Assembly: GCF_017356035.1 (NCBI RefSeq)
Contig: NZ_JAFIQX010000013.1
Location: 124,001-188,000, forward strand
Direction of reading: 5' to 3'
Length of the DNA: 64,000 nucleotides
DNA from: Longitalea luteola
GTDB taxonomy: Bacteria > Bacteroidota > Bacteroidia > Chitinophagales > Chitinophagaceae
Part shown: piece by piece, positions 9,256 through 16,986 of the stretch
Numbering within the stretch: the stretch's first letter is position 1
Layout of the letters: the number at the start of each line of letters is the position of its first letter
Program-made: the position numbers and the translations under genes
The notes under the pieces: generated by a model
Told to the model about the DNA's origin: nothing
The model's database searches: none
What the model saw: only the letters and a program-made list of their open reading frames with translations

Positions 9256-10536
9256 ATGAAAACAGTATTCCTTTCCATCTCCCTGATGTTAGCGGTCCTG
9301 AATGTAAGCACCTCGCAGTCGGTTAAAACGTATCAATCAAATGGATCACCTATAGACCAGTTCTGCCCCAATTTCGTATTCGATACCCTGCTTAACCACC
9401 ATAAAGAAAAAATAGCTGTAAGTGATTTAAAAGGAAAGTTCATTATATTAAATTTTTTTGGAACCTTTTGCCTGCCTTGTATAGCTGATATTCCAAAGCT
9501 GGAGCAGTTGCAGAAGAGATTTGGCGATACGCTGCAGCTGTTAATGGTGGCAACAGACGGCCTGCAAAAGGCAGAACAGTTTTATGCGGCCAGGAAAAAT
9601 GATAATATGCCCATGTTTTTGCCATGTGCCGTCAATCAGGAAGCTGTTAACTATTTTAAGATAACGTCCGTTTCAACATACGTGTGGATAGATGATAAGG
9701 GCTATGTAAAAGGTATTACCGATCATTCTCAAATTACGGAGCAAAAAATAGCTGAGTTTCTCAGGGGTAAAAAGTTGCAGGTACGTCAAATGGCAAAGGA
9801 TACCAGGCTGGATCCTAAAATACCTCTTGTTGAAGCTGCCAATGAAATAGACAGTAACAGCGTGATGTACAATTCGACCCTTACAAAGCATTTAAAAGGC
9901 ATCAGATCCACTTATTACTACCCCAAAAGACCGAGGTGGGGGAAGCTTTATGTCTACAATATGCCTGTCAGGAATTTGTACCAGATAGCCTTTGGAGATA
10001 CCACGGGACCTGTGCCGTACAGCAGAACGGTGATAGAATCTTCCCATCCGGAAAAGATCGCCTGTCCCAAAGAGGAGGATTTTGAATTGTGGAAGCTTAA
10101 CAATACCTACTGTTATGAGCTAATGGTGCCGAATGATAAGAAGGAAAACATGCAGCAAATAATGCAGGATGATTTAAATCACCTGTTTGGGTTGAATGCA
10201 TTTATGGAAACACGAACCATGAAATGTTTGATACTTAAAGCGGATAAAAAGGCGAAGTTTTCAGCAGACACTTCTGCGGCGCCTCAACTTGTAATTAACA
10301 CAGCAGGTATAACGATAAAAAATCATCCCTTTGCCGTGTTTGCCGAGGGTATCAGGCATTACCACCAGGATAAGATCTTTATTGATGAAACCGGGATAAC
10401 TCAAAGAACGGATATTGCCTTAGTGGCAACAATGAATAATGTGGAATCCTGTAATAATGCGCTTAAGAAATATGGGTTACGCCTTGAATATGAGGACCGC
10501 CCTGTAAAAATACTTGTTATCCGTGATCCGGAATGA
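9256..10536 (+). CDS. TlpA-like thioredoxin fused to a DUF3738 domain
   Basis: From ATG 9256 the product has 426 residues and begins with a signal peptide (MKTVFLSISLMLAVLNVSTS). An earlier in-frame start at 9169 would bury this signal and is less likely. Residues of about 35-165 form a redoxin domain with the motif FFGTFCLPCIADIP, giving a CxxC pair near residues 72 and 75 as in TlpA/ResA proteins that work on disulfides in the periplasm. The C-terminal third looks like DUF3738 (TIGR03435): IFIDETGITQRTDIAL and YGLRLEYEDRPVKILVIRD match its signature. It follows SusD by 100 bases and is probably its operon partner. The last 20 bases overlap the convergent minus-strand gene. Confidence 0.8.
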   Translation: MKTVFLSISLMLAVLNVSTSQSVKTYQSNGSPIDQFCPNFVFDTLLNHHKEKIAVSDLKGKFIILNFFGTFCLPCIADIPKLEQLQKRFGDTLQLLMVATDGLQKAEQFYAARKNDNMPMFLPCAVNQEAVNYFKITSVSTYVWIDDKGYVKGITDHSQITEQKIAEFLRGKKLQVRQMAKDTRLDPKIPLVEAANEIDSNSVMYNSTLTKHLKGIRSTYYYPKRPRWGKLYVYNMPVRNLYQIAFGDTTGPVPYSRTVIESSHPEKIACPKEEDFELWKLNNTYCYELMVPNDKKENMQQIMQDDLNHLFGLNAFMETRTMKCLILKADKKAKFSADTSAAPQLVINTAGITIKNHPFAVFAEGIRHYHQDKIFIDETGITQRTDIALVATMNNVESCNNALKKYGLRLEYEDRPVKILVIRDPE

Positions 10537-11566
10537 TGCTCAAGTCATACATGACAACATTCTTACCATAGACAGCATACAGGTTTTTGCCGATTACATG
10601 GAATTGGTGCAGTTTCTTTCCTTCATGTGCCGGAATATAAAAGCTGCCTTTGTAGCTCCCTTTCTTCAGGTCATACATATCAATAACCGAATTCTCTGCA
10701 TGGTCTAACTGGTATTCATTGTCTGCTTTAATGGCAGATTGTAAATAGAGTGTGCCTGCTGCTACAGCGCCTAAATAGTTAACAAACTTCGGGGGCGATT
10801 TCATTGTCAGCGATGAACCAACGCGCGCAACCTTAATTTCCCTTTTGGAGATGGTATCAATGGTTCTCGCTCTTAGTGTAATGTTCAGATTGGTATCCAT
10901 GCATATAAAGCCGTTCTGATAAAAGTACGTGTAACAGGCCAACCGGGTGGTTGCATCAAAATATAACACGCCATCAGTAAGAAAATTGCTTTGGCCGTTT
11001 CTGTCGCTGAACTGGTCATTGAACCTGGCCGCTGTGTTGTTCAGGTTGATCTTTGTAAATATCGGGTCTTTTGAGAGTGGGTCGTTTGTTCGGAGGATGA
11101 AATTGTCTTTCGAAATACAGGCTTCTTTACTATAAAAGTAGGAGAGCGCATGCTTGCGTACGGTTCCGTCATTCAGATCATAGGAAATGATCCCGGGCAT
11201 GTTTCTACAGGAAACGTATATATGATGATCCTGGAGGAACATGCGAATTCCGGAGTTGATCTTACTATCGGGTTGAATTTTCAGGGCGATATGTTGAAAT
11301 GATGCCAGGTCTGGACCGGACACATAAATACTATAAGGACTATTACCCTGAAATAATAATCTGCCGGAATCATTGCCGATCATCCTGTTGATAACAACCG
11401 GGAAGGCAATCCGCGCACGGGGAACCAAAGCCGCACCAATCAGCCGTCTCGTGAATCCATTTTTATTATTTTGAACCTTCTTTGAAATAAAGGCCAGTGT
11501 GCCTATTATAGCAAATGATGCAGCGAATAATACAGATAAGATCAATAAAGGATGCGTCCTGCGCAT
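10517..11566 (-). CDS. Membrane-anchored extracytoplasmic protein of unknown function
   Basis: I do not recognise a specific family. From ATG 11566 the protein has 349 residues with one hydrophobic N-terminal helix (about 5-25, PLLILSVLFAASFAIIGTL) and a large outer domain. The outer part is rich in short beta-strand-like stretches (YSIYVSGPDL, HHIYVSCRNMPGIISYDL, NLYAVYGKNVVMYDL) that resemble blades of a beta-propeller such as the Bacteroidota 6-bladed/BF3164-like proteins; this fold is an inference. A TTG start at 11587 is possible but adds only seven residues. It is the last gene of a minus-strand group with the DUF6520-like protein (66 bases upstream) and the MauE-like protein. Its 3' end overlaps the convergent TlpA-DUF3738 gene by 20 bases. 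Confidence 0.75.
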   Translation of the reverse strand: MRRTHPLLILSVLFAASFAIIGTLAFISKKVQNNKNGFTRRLIGAALVPRARIAFPVVINRMIGNDSGRLLFQGNSPYSIYVSGPDLASFQHIALKIQPDSKINSGIRMFLQDHHIYVSCRNMPGIISYDLNDGTVRKHALSYFYSKEACISKDNFILRTNDPLSKDPIFTKINLNNTAARFNDQFSDRNGQSNFLTDGVLYFDATTRLACYTYFYQNGFICMDTNLNITLRARTIDTISKREIKVARVGSSLTMKSPPKFVNYLGAVAAGTLYLQSAIKADNEYQLDHAENSVIDMYDLKKGSYKGSFYIPAHEGKKLHQFHVIGKNLYAVYGKNVVMYDLSIIPDHG

Positions 11567-11632
11567 AATCGTCTGGTTAAAAACCAACCACCGACAGGGC
11601 CGTCAGTGGTCAGTTGATATTTGAATAGATTT

Positions 11633-11854
11633 TTACAATGGATCGATGATAGGAACTTTTTCGGTGACCACCTCATGTGTAAAATCATCTTCGCAACATT
11701 CAATGTCGGTTTGATTGAGGCAAAAGGTGCCTCCGGGATCTACAACACTGCACGGGAATGCCTCTTCCTGTGACTTCGTTGCATTGGCGGTAGTTGTTCC
11801 GGCAATGGCCAGAACAAGCGCTAAAGCGGCCAGTGATAATCTTGTTTTTTTCAT
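11633..11854 (-). CDS. Small exported cysteine-containing protein, DUF6520 type
   Basis: The 73-residue product has a signal peptide with a basic start (MKKTR), a hydrophobic stretch (LSLAALALVLAIAG) and a probable cleavage site near residue 25 (TANA-TKS). The mature part is about 48 residues, acidic, with four cysteines at about 35, 45, 53 and 54. Size, signal and cysteine pattern match small Bacteroidota proteins annotated as DUF6520, which often sit beside MauE-like membrane proteins as here. Function is unknown; the paired cysteines and neighbouring redox-type membrane protein suggest disulfide chemistry. The gene is 82 bases downstream of the MauE-like gene on the same strand. Confidence 0.8.
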   Translation of the reverse strand: MKKTRLSLAALALVLAIAGTTTANATKSQEEAFPCSVVDPGGTFCLNQTDIECCEDDFTHEVVTEKVPIIDPL

Positions 11855-11936
11855 AACTAGGTGCTGTTTTGGTTAAAACAGTAAAATTTTAGTTGATTCA
11901 TACCTACTCTGTTATAGGTTTTCGGTTTCCCCTAAC

Positions 11937-12428
11937 TTACGCGTAAATATCTTTATGCTGCATGACGGCGCCTGCAGCTGAAATGACTATAAAGAATACA
12001 TTGAATACAATATGCTCATTCCACGACAAATACTCCAGCACGCCCCCACAGGAGCAGGGAATATAGTAGCTGAAATTCAGCATGATCAATAAATACGCAG
12101 TGAATGAGCTCATCAAAAAGAAAGAAGCATACAAACCAATAAGCCGCATCTTTCTTATAACCAGTAGAGCGGAGATCAGGATCTCTACCGCCGGGATGCC
12201 CCATGCAAGCTGCTTTGAAAAGGAAGTGATAAACGGCGATTTGCTTAATTGAACAGTAAAACGATCATAATCCGATACTTTGCTTAAGGCAGCATAAATA
12301 AACAGTATTATCAACAAGGAACAGATCACCTCGATGATCGTGTTCTTCTTTAACCAGGAAAAAACGGTTGGTTTTTGAAAAACAGTCATACTAAAGAAGT
12401 ACCTGCTTCTTAACATTGCTTTTTTCAT
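11937..12428 (-). CDS. MauE/DoxX-like redox-associated membrane protein
   Basis: From ATG 12428 (MKKAMLRSRYF) the product has 163 residues and four predicted membrane helices. Helix 1 lies near IIEVICSLLIILFIYAAL, helix 2 near QLAWGIPAVEILISALLV, helix 3 near LYASFFLMSSFTAYLLIM and helix 4 near HIVFNVFFIVISAAGAVM. The loop motif IPCSCGGVLEYLSWNEH, with two cysteines before a double glycine, is typical of Bacteroidota MauE-like proteins. MauE itself acts in disulfide-dependent maturation of methylamine dehydrogenase; here a role in moving reducing equivalents to exported thiol proteins is plausible but unproven. It leads the group that includes the small cysteine-containing protein and the anchored unknown protein. 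An upstream start at 12461 lacks support. Confidence 0.85.
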   Translation of the reverse strand: MKKAMLRSRYFFSMTVFQKPTVFSWLKKNTIIEVICSLLIILFIYAALSKVSDYDRFTVQLSKSPFITSFSKQLAWGIPAVEILISALLVIRKMRLIGLYASFFLMSSFTAYLLIMLNFSYYIPCSCGGVLEYLSWNEHIVFNVFFIVISAAGAVMQHKDIYA

Positions 12429-12605
12429 AAAAAAAGGTTTGCTACCAGGGCCAGCAGCCATGTGTCGATCATTCAGATAATATATCAGGGCAGTGCGCTT
12501 TCCTGAGCAGAAGGTTTAACAATGTGCCAGCGGTTTATAACAATGCAAAAGGTAAGAAGGTGCCTGGGTGTTACCAGAACTGAGTGCAAGTTACGGGTTG
12601 AAAAT

Positions 12606-12662
12606 TGGCGATTCCGGTTAAAGTCATGGCGAATCCGGTTTTTCTGGCCTTTCCGGTTAAAG
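12606..12662. promoter_or_regulatory. Three direct repeats, candidate AraC operator upstream of the MauE-like operon
   Basis: Three 18-bp direct repeats start at 12606, 12627 and 12645: TGGCGATTCCGGTTAAAG, TGGCGAATCCGGTTTTTC and TGGCCTTTCCGGTTAAAG. The core TCCGGTT is identical in all. They sit just behind the stop of the short AraC gene and about 180-235 bases upstream of the MauE-like start, where an activator of that operon would bind. Direct repeats about two helical turns apart are typical AraC-family sites. Confidence 0.45.
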
Positions 12663-13019
12663 GAGCATGGAGGGAAATTTGTTACCCGAATGTTTTTTTC
12701 TCCATTCCAGCGGTGGCATGCCGGTTGTTTTCTTGAACTGCTTTACCAGGTTGCTTACATCATAGCCCACTTTAACCGCAACTGCTTTCACCGGTTCGTC
12801 TGTCGTGAGCAGCATTTCTTTTGCTTTTTCAATGCGGATGCTAACGAGGTATTCATTAATTGTTTTTTTATTTACCAGTTTGAACGCTTTGCGCAATTTA
12901 CTTTCGTTGGTGCTTACCCGCCTTGCCAGTTGTGCATGCGTATTGTTGATGCGATATTCATTTTCCAGGATGGTCTTTACCTGTGCAATCTTATGCAGGT
13001 CATCGTTTGATAGTTTCAT
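12657..13019 (-). CDS. Short AraC-family transcriptional regulator (DNA-binding domain only)
   Basis: The 120-residue protein consists almost wholly of the double helix-turn-helix domain of AraC regulators: NTHAQLARRVSTNESKLRKAFK is the first HTH, and AVAVKVGYDVSNLVKQFKKTTGMPPLEWRK the second plus C-terminal signature. It has no room for a ligand-binding domain, so it either responds through abundance or works with a partner. Its stop codon lies inside the third of three direct repeats (12606-12662) that look like AraC sites upstream of the MauE-like operon. It may therefore control that operon, which is transcribed in the same direction. Confidence 0.9.
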   Translation of the reverse strand: MKLSNDDLHKIAQVKTILENEYRINNTHAQLARRVSTNESKLRKAFKLVNKKTINEYLVSIRIEKAKEMLLTTDEPVKAVAVKVGYDVSNLVKQFKKTTGMPPLEWRKKHSGNKFPSMLL

Positions 13020-13281
13020 GTGAGGTTTTTTAGGAATTTTTTGCTAACTCAATGAATGAGCGCCTTCATACCTGTTACCCTGGCAGTGTAAGTTTTGATA
13101 GGAATGATTACTGTTCTGCTACCCGCGGCAAAATTAAATGCTTTTGGGAGTACATTTAATATTTAAATATTGCGTATATAAAGAAAGTAGTGTACATGCC
13201 AGTTAGTAGGAGCGCAGGTGGCAGTCGATCGTCCATGCAGGCGAAAATGACATATTTGTTTGAGGGGGAATGTATAGCTGC

Positions 13282-13899
13282 TTAATCTTTTACACATCGT
13301 ACAGCCAGTCCGAAGTTACTTTCATAGCGATTTCGTTGCACATCGGCAAAGCCGGTAAAGAGCCGGGAACTCCAGTCGTATATTTCATAACTCCGTGTTG
13401 CCGACCACCAGTAGCCATTGAAGTCGATGGTGTGGTAACTACCGCCGTTGCAGAAACGGTAACCGCCAAGTCCTTTTGCTTTTACTATTTCTGCCATCGC
13501 AGGTTTTGTTTCCAGTAAACTAATCAGGGCGGCAATTTCTTCATCGGTGGGTATATGCCAGCCTTCGGGTGCAATGTTCCGGCTGTCGTTAATGGCGTAC
13601 CAGTTATAAAGCCGGCCATAAATGGCTGCATTGCCTGCATCATTGTTGTAATTACACCAGGCGCCCGTAGTACTGGTGCTCCACGCTGTGGTGTCTTCAA
13701 TATGCGGTATGAGATCACCATTGCGGTACCGGGTCACCCGTAGGTTTTCCGCCATCCATACTTTGTTACCAATGGTAACGGTGGCGTACACGTGTCCATC
13801 GATGTCTGTAACCTGGTTATCAGCCTTGCCGGTGGTGCAATGGGTTAACCCTGTAAGCAGTATGATGTACAAAAGATCTATGCAGGTGTTCGGTTTCAT
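13282..13899 (-). CDS. FISUMP (Fibrobacter major paralogous) domain lipoprotein
   Basis: The 205-residue product opens with a signal peptide ending in a lipobox-like LTHC (cysteine about residue 21). The rest is a FISUMP domain (TIGR02145): it starts DIDGHVYATVTIGNKVWMAENL, continues with GRLYNWYAIND and GWHIPTDEE, and ends with WWSATRS and GLAVRCVKD, all in family order. The domain has a C-type-lectin-like look and is exported, but its function is not known. Its ATG overlaps the TGA of the upstream gene (ATGA at 13896-13899), so the two are translationally coupled. Confidence 0.88.
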   Translation of the reverse strand: MKPNTCIDLLYIILLTGLTHCTTGKADNQVTDIDGHVYATVTIGNKVWMAENLRVTRYRNGDLIPHIEDTTAWSTSTTGAWCNYNNDAGNAAIYGRLYNWYAINDSRNIAPEGWHIPTDEEIAALISLLETKPAMAEIVKAKGLGGYRFCNGGSYHTIDFNGYWWSATRSYEIYDWSSRLFTGFADVQRNRYESNFGLAVRCVKD

Positions 13900-14462
13900 T
13901 TCATGTAGAATGTTTGTAAGCGATCGTTTTGCCAGTAATAGATGTGCGTGCGTACCTCCAGTTCCAGCAGGGCAAAACCGTTGGATCTCAGGATCAGTGA
14001 TTGTATCCGGGGCAGCACCACATCGATCTGCGCCGGCGGTGCAACGGCTATTCCATGAAACAGCCCGTGTTCTTTATCATTATAAGAAATGTACGGGTGT
14101 TCCGGTCTGTAGTGTGTAAAGGAATGACTGGCTGTGCCCATGAAAACGATCAGTTGCACCAGGCTATCTTTTTTCAACAAAAGCGCATAATCAGCCAGGC
14201 GATCGTCATTGATGTCGGTACGCGCCCAGCAGTGATTATAACTGCTGTCGTAAAAAGACCACCAGGTCCTGCTGTAATCGTTTTTCTCCACCATCCGCCA
14301 TTGGGGAAAATGTACGGTTACATAATCAACTAAGGTGTTGGGTAACCCGTATGCGTGTTGTAGGGTGGTATCAGTACTGGTGGCAGCAGCTGCTGCCTGT
14401 TTCACCCGATGATCGCAGGCAACGAGCAGCCATATACTGACCAGCCAGATCCATTGAACCAT
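13896..14462 (-). CDS. Unknown lipoprotein coupled to the FISUMP gene
   Basis: I do not recognise a family. From the internal ATG at 14462 the protein has 188 residues and a clean lipoprotein signal, MVQWIWLVSIWLLVAC, with the cysteine at about residue 16. A longer frame from 14549 lacks this logic. The mature protein has a segment DINDDRLADYALLLKKD that resembles short VCBS/FG-GAP-like aspartate motifs, and aromatic-rich stretches (SRTWWSFYDSSYNHCWARTD). The stop overlaps the start of the FISUMP gene by four bases. The upstream beta-helix gene ends about 115 bases before this start, so the three genes may form one operon of cell-envelope lipoproteins. Confidence 0.7.
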   Translation of the reverse strand: MVQWIWLVSIWLLVACDHRVKQAAAAATSTDTTLQHAYGLPNTLVDYVTVHFPQWRMVEKNDYSRTWWSFYDSSYNHCWARTDINDDRLADYALLLKKDSLVQLIVFMGTASHSFTHYRPEHPYISYNDKEHGLFHGIAVAPPAQIDVVLPRIQSLILRSNGFALLELEVRTHIYYWQNDRLQTFYMK

Positions 14463-14576
14463 AGAAGAGATCGTTTTATAAAAAGCCACATAAGCACAAT
14501 AAGAGGCCGGTCTGTCACATGTGTACTTTATGTGAAAGACTGCTTTCAAGATGTGCCTATGTGGTTGAATACGTAA

Positions 14577-15647
14577 TTACCAGGTACCATTGGCAGCTGT
14601 ATACACCTGGCCATTCACTGCAGTTCTGCAGCTGGTGGTTCGTACATGTTGCACATTGGGATGGCCGCCAGATACTGTGCCGCCATTCACCCGCGTGTTG
14701 GATGCATCTTCCAGAAAAATGCCATGGCTGGTGGAGTTGGCAATATCTACGGTGGTTACCGTGGTGCCATTGCTGCCCGAAACACTGAAGAAACCGCGGC
14801 CACTGTTACGGGAATATACCTTGGCGCAGGTTACATTGGGGCCATTGTTGTTAGCTACACGGAAGGTAGCGTAACCACCGCCGTTGTTGTTGTAGCTGCC
14901 GGTTACAGTGCCTACACTGCCGTTCCTGGACTGGTTCAGCAGTACGGCACAACCACCGGTGTTGTTACAGGTAACACTGCCAATGTTGAAACCATCCACG
15001 CCATACGTTTCAATGGCATGCGTGCCTGAGCCGCTGATGTTGATGTTGCCGTTAATGGTTAGGTTGCTGGTGGCAGCAGTACTGTGGTCAACACGGATGC
15101 CCAAACCTGCAGTGAGTGACATGGTGATATTGCTCAGTACCATATTGCTGCAGCCTTTGAACCATATACCATACCGCGGATTACCTGTAACGCGGAGGTT
15201 CCTTACTTCGATCTGGGTTTTCCGGTCGCCCTGTACCGGCACTATCAGCAGGTCATTGCTGTTACAGTTGAAGGTGGTGCCAACAAAATCAAGAATGGTG
15301 TAGCTCGGAATGTTAACAGCTTTGATAGCGCCGCCAGAGTTGCCCGAGCTGCCTGAATTTTTAATGGTTACTGTCTCTTTGGAAGTTCGTCCGGCGGTAA
15401 GGTTGTTACAGGCGGCCTGAATGGCTGCGATGTAATCGGTACCCGTATAGCGGGTTACACCGTTCACCCTGGCAGTCCAGGTACCATTGGTAACAAATAC
15501 TTCTCCGGAGGCTTCTGTGGTGGGATTTCGTTCAGGTCCCTGATCCTGTTCTGGTGTTTGTTCAACCTGTTTTTTACAACCTGCAGCAGCAAGCATGGCA
15601 GCGGTTGAAAAAACAAGCAATGCAAGCGTTAGTGTTTGTTTTTTCAT
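14577..15647 (-). CDS. Right-handed parallel beta-helix lipoprotein
   Basis: From ATG 15647 the product has 356 residues; a TTG at 15656 would add three. A lipoprotein signal (MKKQTLTLALLVF...AAAGC) ends at cysteine 24, followed by an acidic Pro/Glu linker. The rest is Asn-, Gly-, Thr- and Ser-rich with the repeated rung pattern of pectate-lyase-like beta-helices: NLRVTGNPRYGIWFKGCSN, NITMSLTAGLGIRVDHST, NISGSGTHAIETYGVDGF and DIANSTSHGIFLEDASN. Such folds bind or cleave polysaccharides. No certain catalytic residues are visible, so it could be a lyase, a hydrolase or a binding protein. It lies at the promoter end of a lipoprotein run with the next two genes. Confidence 0.82.
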   Translation of the reverse strand: MKKQTLTLALLVFSTAAMLAAAGCKKQVEQTPEQDQGPERNPTTEASGEVFVTNGTWTARVNGVTRYTGTDYIAAIQAACNNLTAGRTSKETVTIKNSGSSGNSGGAIKAVNIPSYTILDFVGTTFNCNSNDLLIVPVQGDRKTQIEVRNLRVTGNPRYGIWFKGCSNMVLSNITMSLTAGLGIRVDHSTAATSNLTINGNINISGSGTHAIETYGVDGFNIGSVTCNNTGGCAVLLNQSRNGSVGTVTGSYNNNGGGYATFRVANNNGPNVTCAKVYSRNSGRGFFSVSGSNGTTVTTVDIANSTSHGIFLEDASNTRVNGGTVSGGHPNVQHVRTTSCRTAVNGQVYTAANGTW

Positions 15648-15952
15648 AATAAGCAAGCGTTTAATTGAATGGATGCCTACTCTTAAGATTTTCGGCTTCG
15701 TCTGTGGATACTATTTGCAAATATTTTCCAGTAAACTAAATGTAAGTTATTGCCCGGTTACAAAGCAACCTGTACCATCCTGTTGGCATTGCCAGCTAAA
15801 TCGGGTGTTCATGTGGTATAGGTACATACGTATTATATTATTTGTACGTTTTTATAAATTAATTGTCAAAAGAACAAAAAAGCTGATGAGATTGCTTTTA
15901 AAGTAAGGCGGATGTAATGAAAGAGCGCCTGTTTCAATAGTGCGTTCGTATT

Positions 15953-15982
15953 GATCGTCTGCCGGGCAGACCGATCTCTTTT
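15953..15982 (+). terminator. Hairpin with trailing T-rich tract upstream of an AraC gene
   Basis: The stem GTCTGC/GCAGAC at 15957-15968 with a three-base loop is extended by GATC on both sides (one bulged base) and followed by TCTTTT. It has the form of a weak rightward terminator or a leader hairpin, about 110 bases ahead of the AraC start. No gene ends here on the plus strand. Confidence 0.35.
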
Positions 15983-16067
15983 CCTGGCGCTATGCGTTAA
16001 ACATCCCGATCGGTAAAAAGTACCATAAAACCCATAAAAATCACCCTTATTCCTGGTATACCTTTTA

Positions 16068-16075
16068 TAGCTTTG
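16068..16075 (+). promoter_or_regulatory. -7 promoter element for the AraC/DUF983 pair
   Basis: TAGCTTTG at 16068-16075 matches the Bacteroidota -7 consensus TAnnTTTG exactly. It lies 17 bases before the ATG at 16093, giving a leader of about 10 bases and arguing against the upstream GTG at 16075 as start. A good -33 TTG is not visible at the usual spacing. Confidence 0.45.
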
Positions 16076-16092
16076 TGGTACAAACAAAGGCA

Positions 16093-16977
16093 ATGTCGAA
16101 ACATCCCCTGCCTGTATATGATATCAACAATTTGAAGGAATCGCGGTTTTCACCGAAAGATTTTATGGCGGATCGTTTTGCACATTATCTGGAGGAGCAT
16201 AAAGACCTCCGTTTTCCGCATAAGCATTCTTTTTATCACCTGGTTTATTTTACAGGCGGTTCAGGCAGTCATTCGATAGATTTTGTGCATTTCCCGGTAG
16301 GGCTGGGGCAGATCTATTTTATGGCGCCGGGCCAGGTACATAGCTGGCATTTCGACAGGCAGCCAGACGGTTTTATCGTTAATTTTTCTGAACAATACCT
16401 GAATGATTTTTTAGCAAATCCCCGGTATCTGCAGCAGTTCATTTTTTTTGGGGGCATTGCCCAGGAACAGGTTATCGATATTCCGGAAAGCGGCAGGCCG
16501 CAGGTGACAGGCCTCCTGGAAACCATTGTAAGGGAGGGAAGATCCACTGCTGTGTTGAAAGACGATCTCATACGGTCGGCGCTGGTTCAGTTGTTCGTCC
16601 TGGTGAGTCGTTATGCCGGCGGGGATACCGCTCCTGCAACCAATAATTATAATACCGTGGTGCTTCGGAATTTTCAAAAGCTGATCGACCAGCATTATAA
16701 GGAAAAGAAGCTGACGAAAGATTACGCCGCCATGTTGTATATAACGCCTAATCATTTGAATGCCCTTTGCAAGGATGTAACGGGCCGTTCAGCCGGTGAG
16801 TTGATCAGGGACCGGATCCTGCTGGAGGCGAAGCGTTTGCTGGTGAACGCGCGGCTGAGCATTTCCCAGATAGCGGCTGAGCTTCAGTTTATGGATAACT
16901 CCTACTTTTCGAAATTCTTTAAGAAATATGTAGGCGTTACGCCGGAAGTATTCCGGAAAGAACAGGTAACAAAATGA
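16093..16977 (+). CDS. AraC-family transcriptional regulator with cupin sensor domain
   Basis: The 294-residue protein has an N-terminal cupin-like arm (about 1-150: PHKHSFYHLVYFTGGSGSH, GQIYFMAPGQVHSWHF) that in this family binds a small ligand. A C-terminal AraC double HTH spans about 195-290 (KDYAAMLYITPNHLNALCK, then ISQIAAELQFMDNSYFSKFFKK and the closing VGVTPEVFRK). ATG 16093 is preferred over GTG 16075 because a -7 element covers the latter. A DUF983 gene begins nine bases after its stop, so they share a transcript. The regulated target and the ligand are not evident. Confidence 0.92.
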   Translation: MSKHPLPVYDINNLKESRFSPKDFMADRFAHYLEEHKDLRFPHKHSFYHLVYFTGGSGSHSIDFVHFPVGLGQIYFMAPGQVHSWHFDRQPDGFIVNFSEQYLNDFLANPRYLQQFIFFGGIAQEQVIDIPESGRPQVTGLLETIVREGRSTAVLKDDLIRSALVQLFVLVSRYAGGDTAPATNNYNTVVLRNFQKLIDQHYKEKKLTKDYAAMLYITPNHLNALCKDVTGRSAGELIRDRILLEAKRLLVNARLSISQIAAELQFMDNSYFSKFFKKYVGVTPEVFRKEQVTK

Positions 16978-16986
16978 TATCAGTAT

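Larger units (their letters stand above)
15648..16092. other. Divergent intergenic region between beta-helix and AraC genes
   Basis: This 445-base AT-rich gap separates divergently transcribed genes and should hold both promoters. I can support a -7 element for the AraC gene (16068-16075) and a hairpin with a trailing T-rich tract (15953-15982). An open frame on the plus strand across 15595-15906 overlaps the beta-helix gene and shows no protein features. Confidence 0.5.

Noticed and set aside
13158-13171. Perfect palindrome AATATTTAAATATT upstream of the short AraC gene
   Set aside because: It consists of A and T only in an AT-rich gap, so a chance palindrome is likely and nothing else supports an operator.
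14519-15303. Several plus-strand ORFs opposite the beta-helix gene
   Set aside because: They are shadows of the repetitive, Gly/Asn/Thr-rich beta-helix coding sequence, whose lipoprotein signal and rungs are clear.
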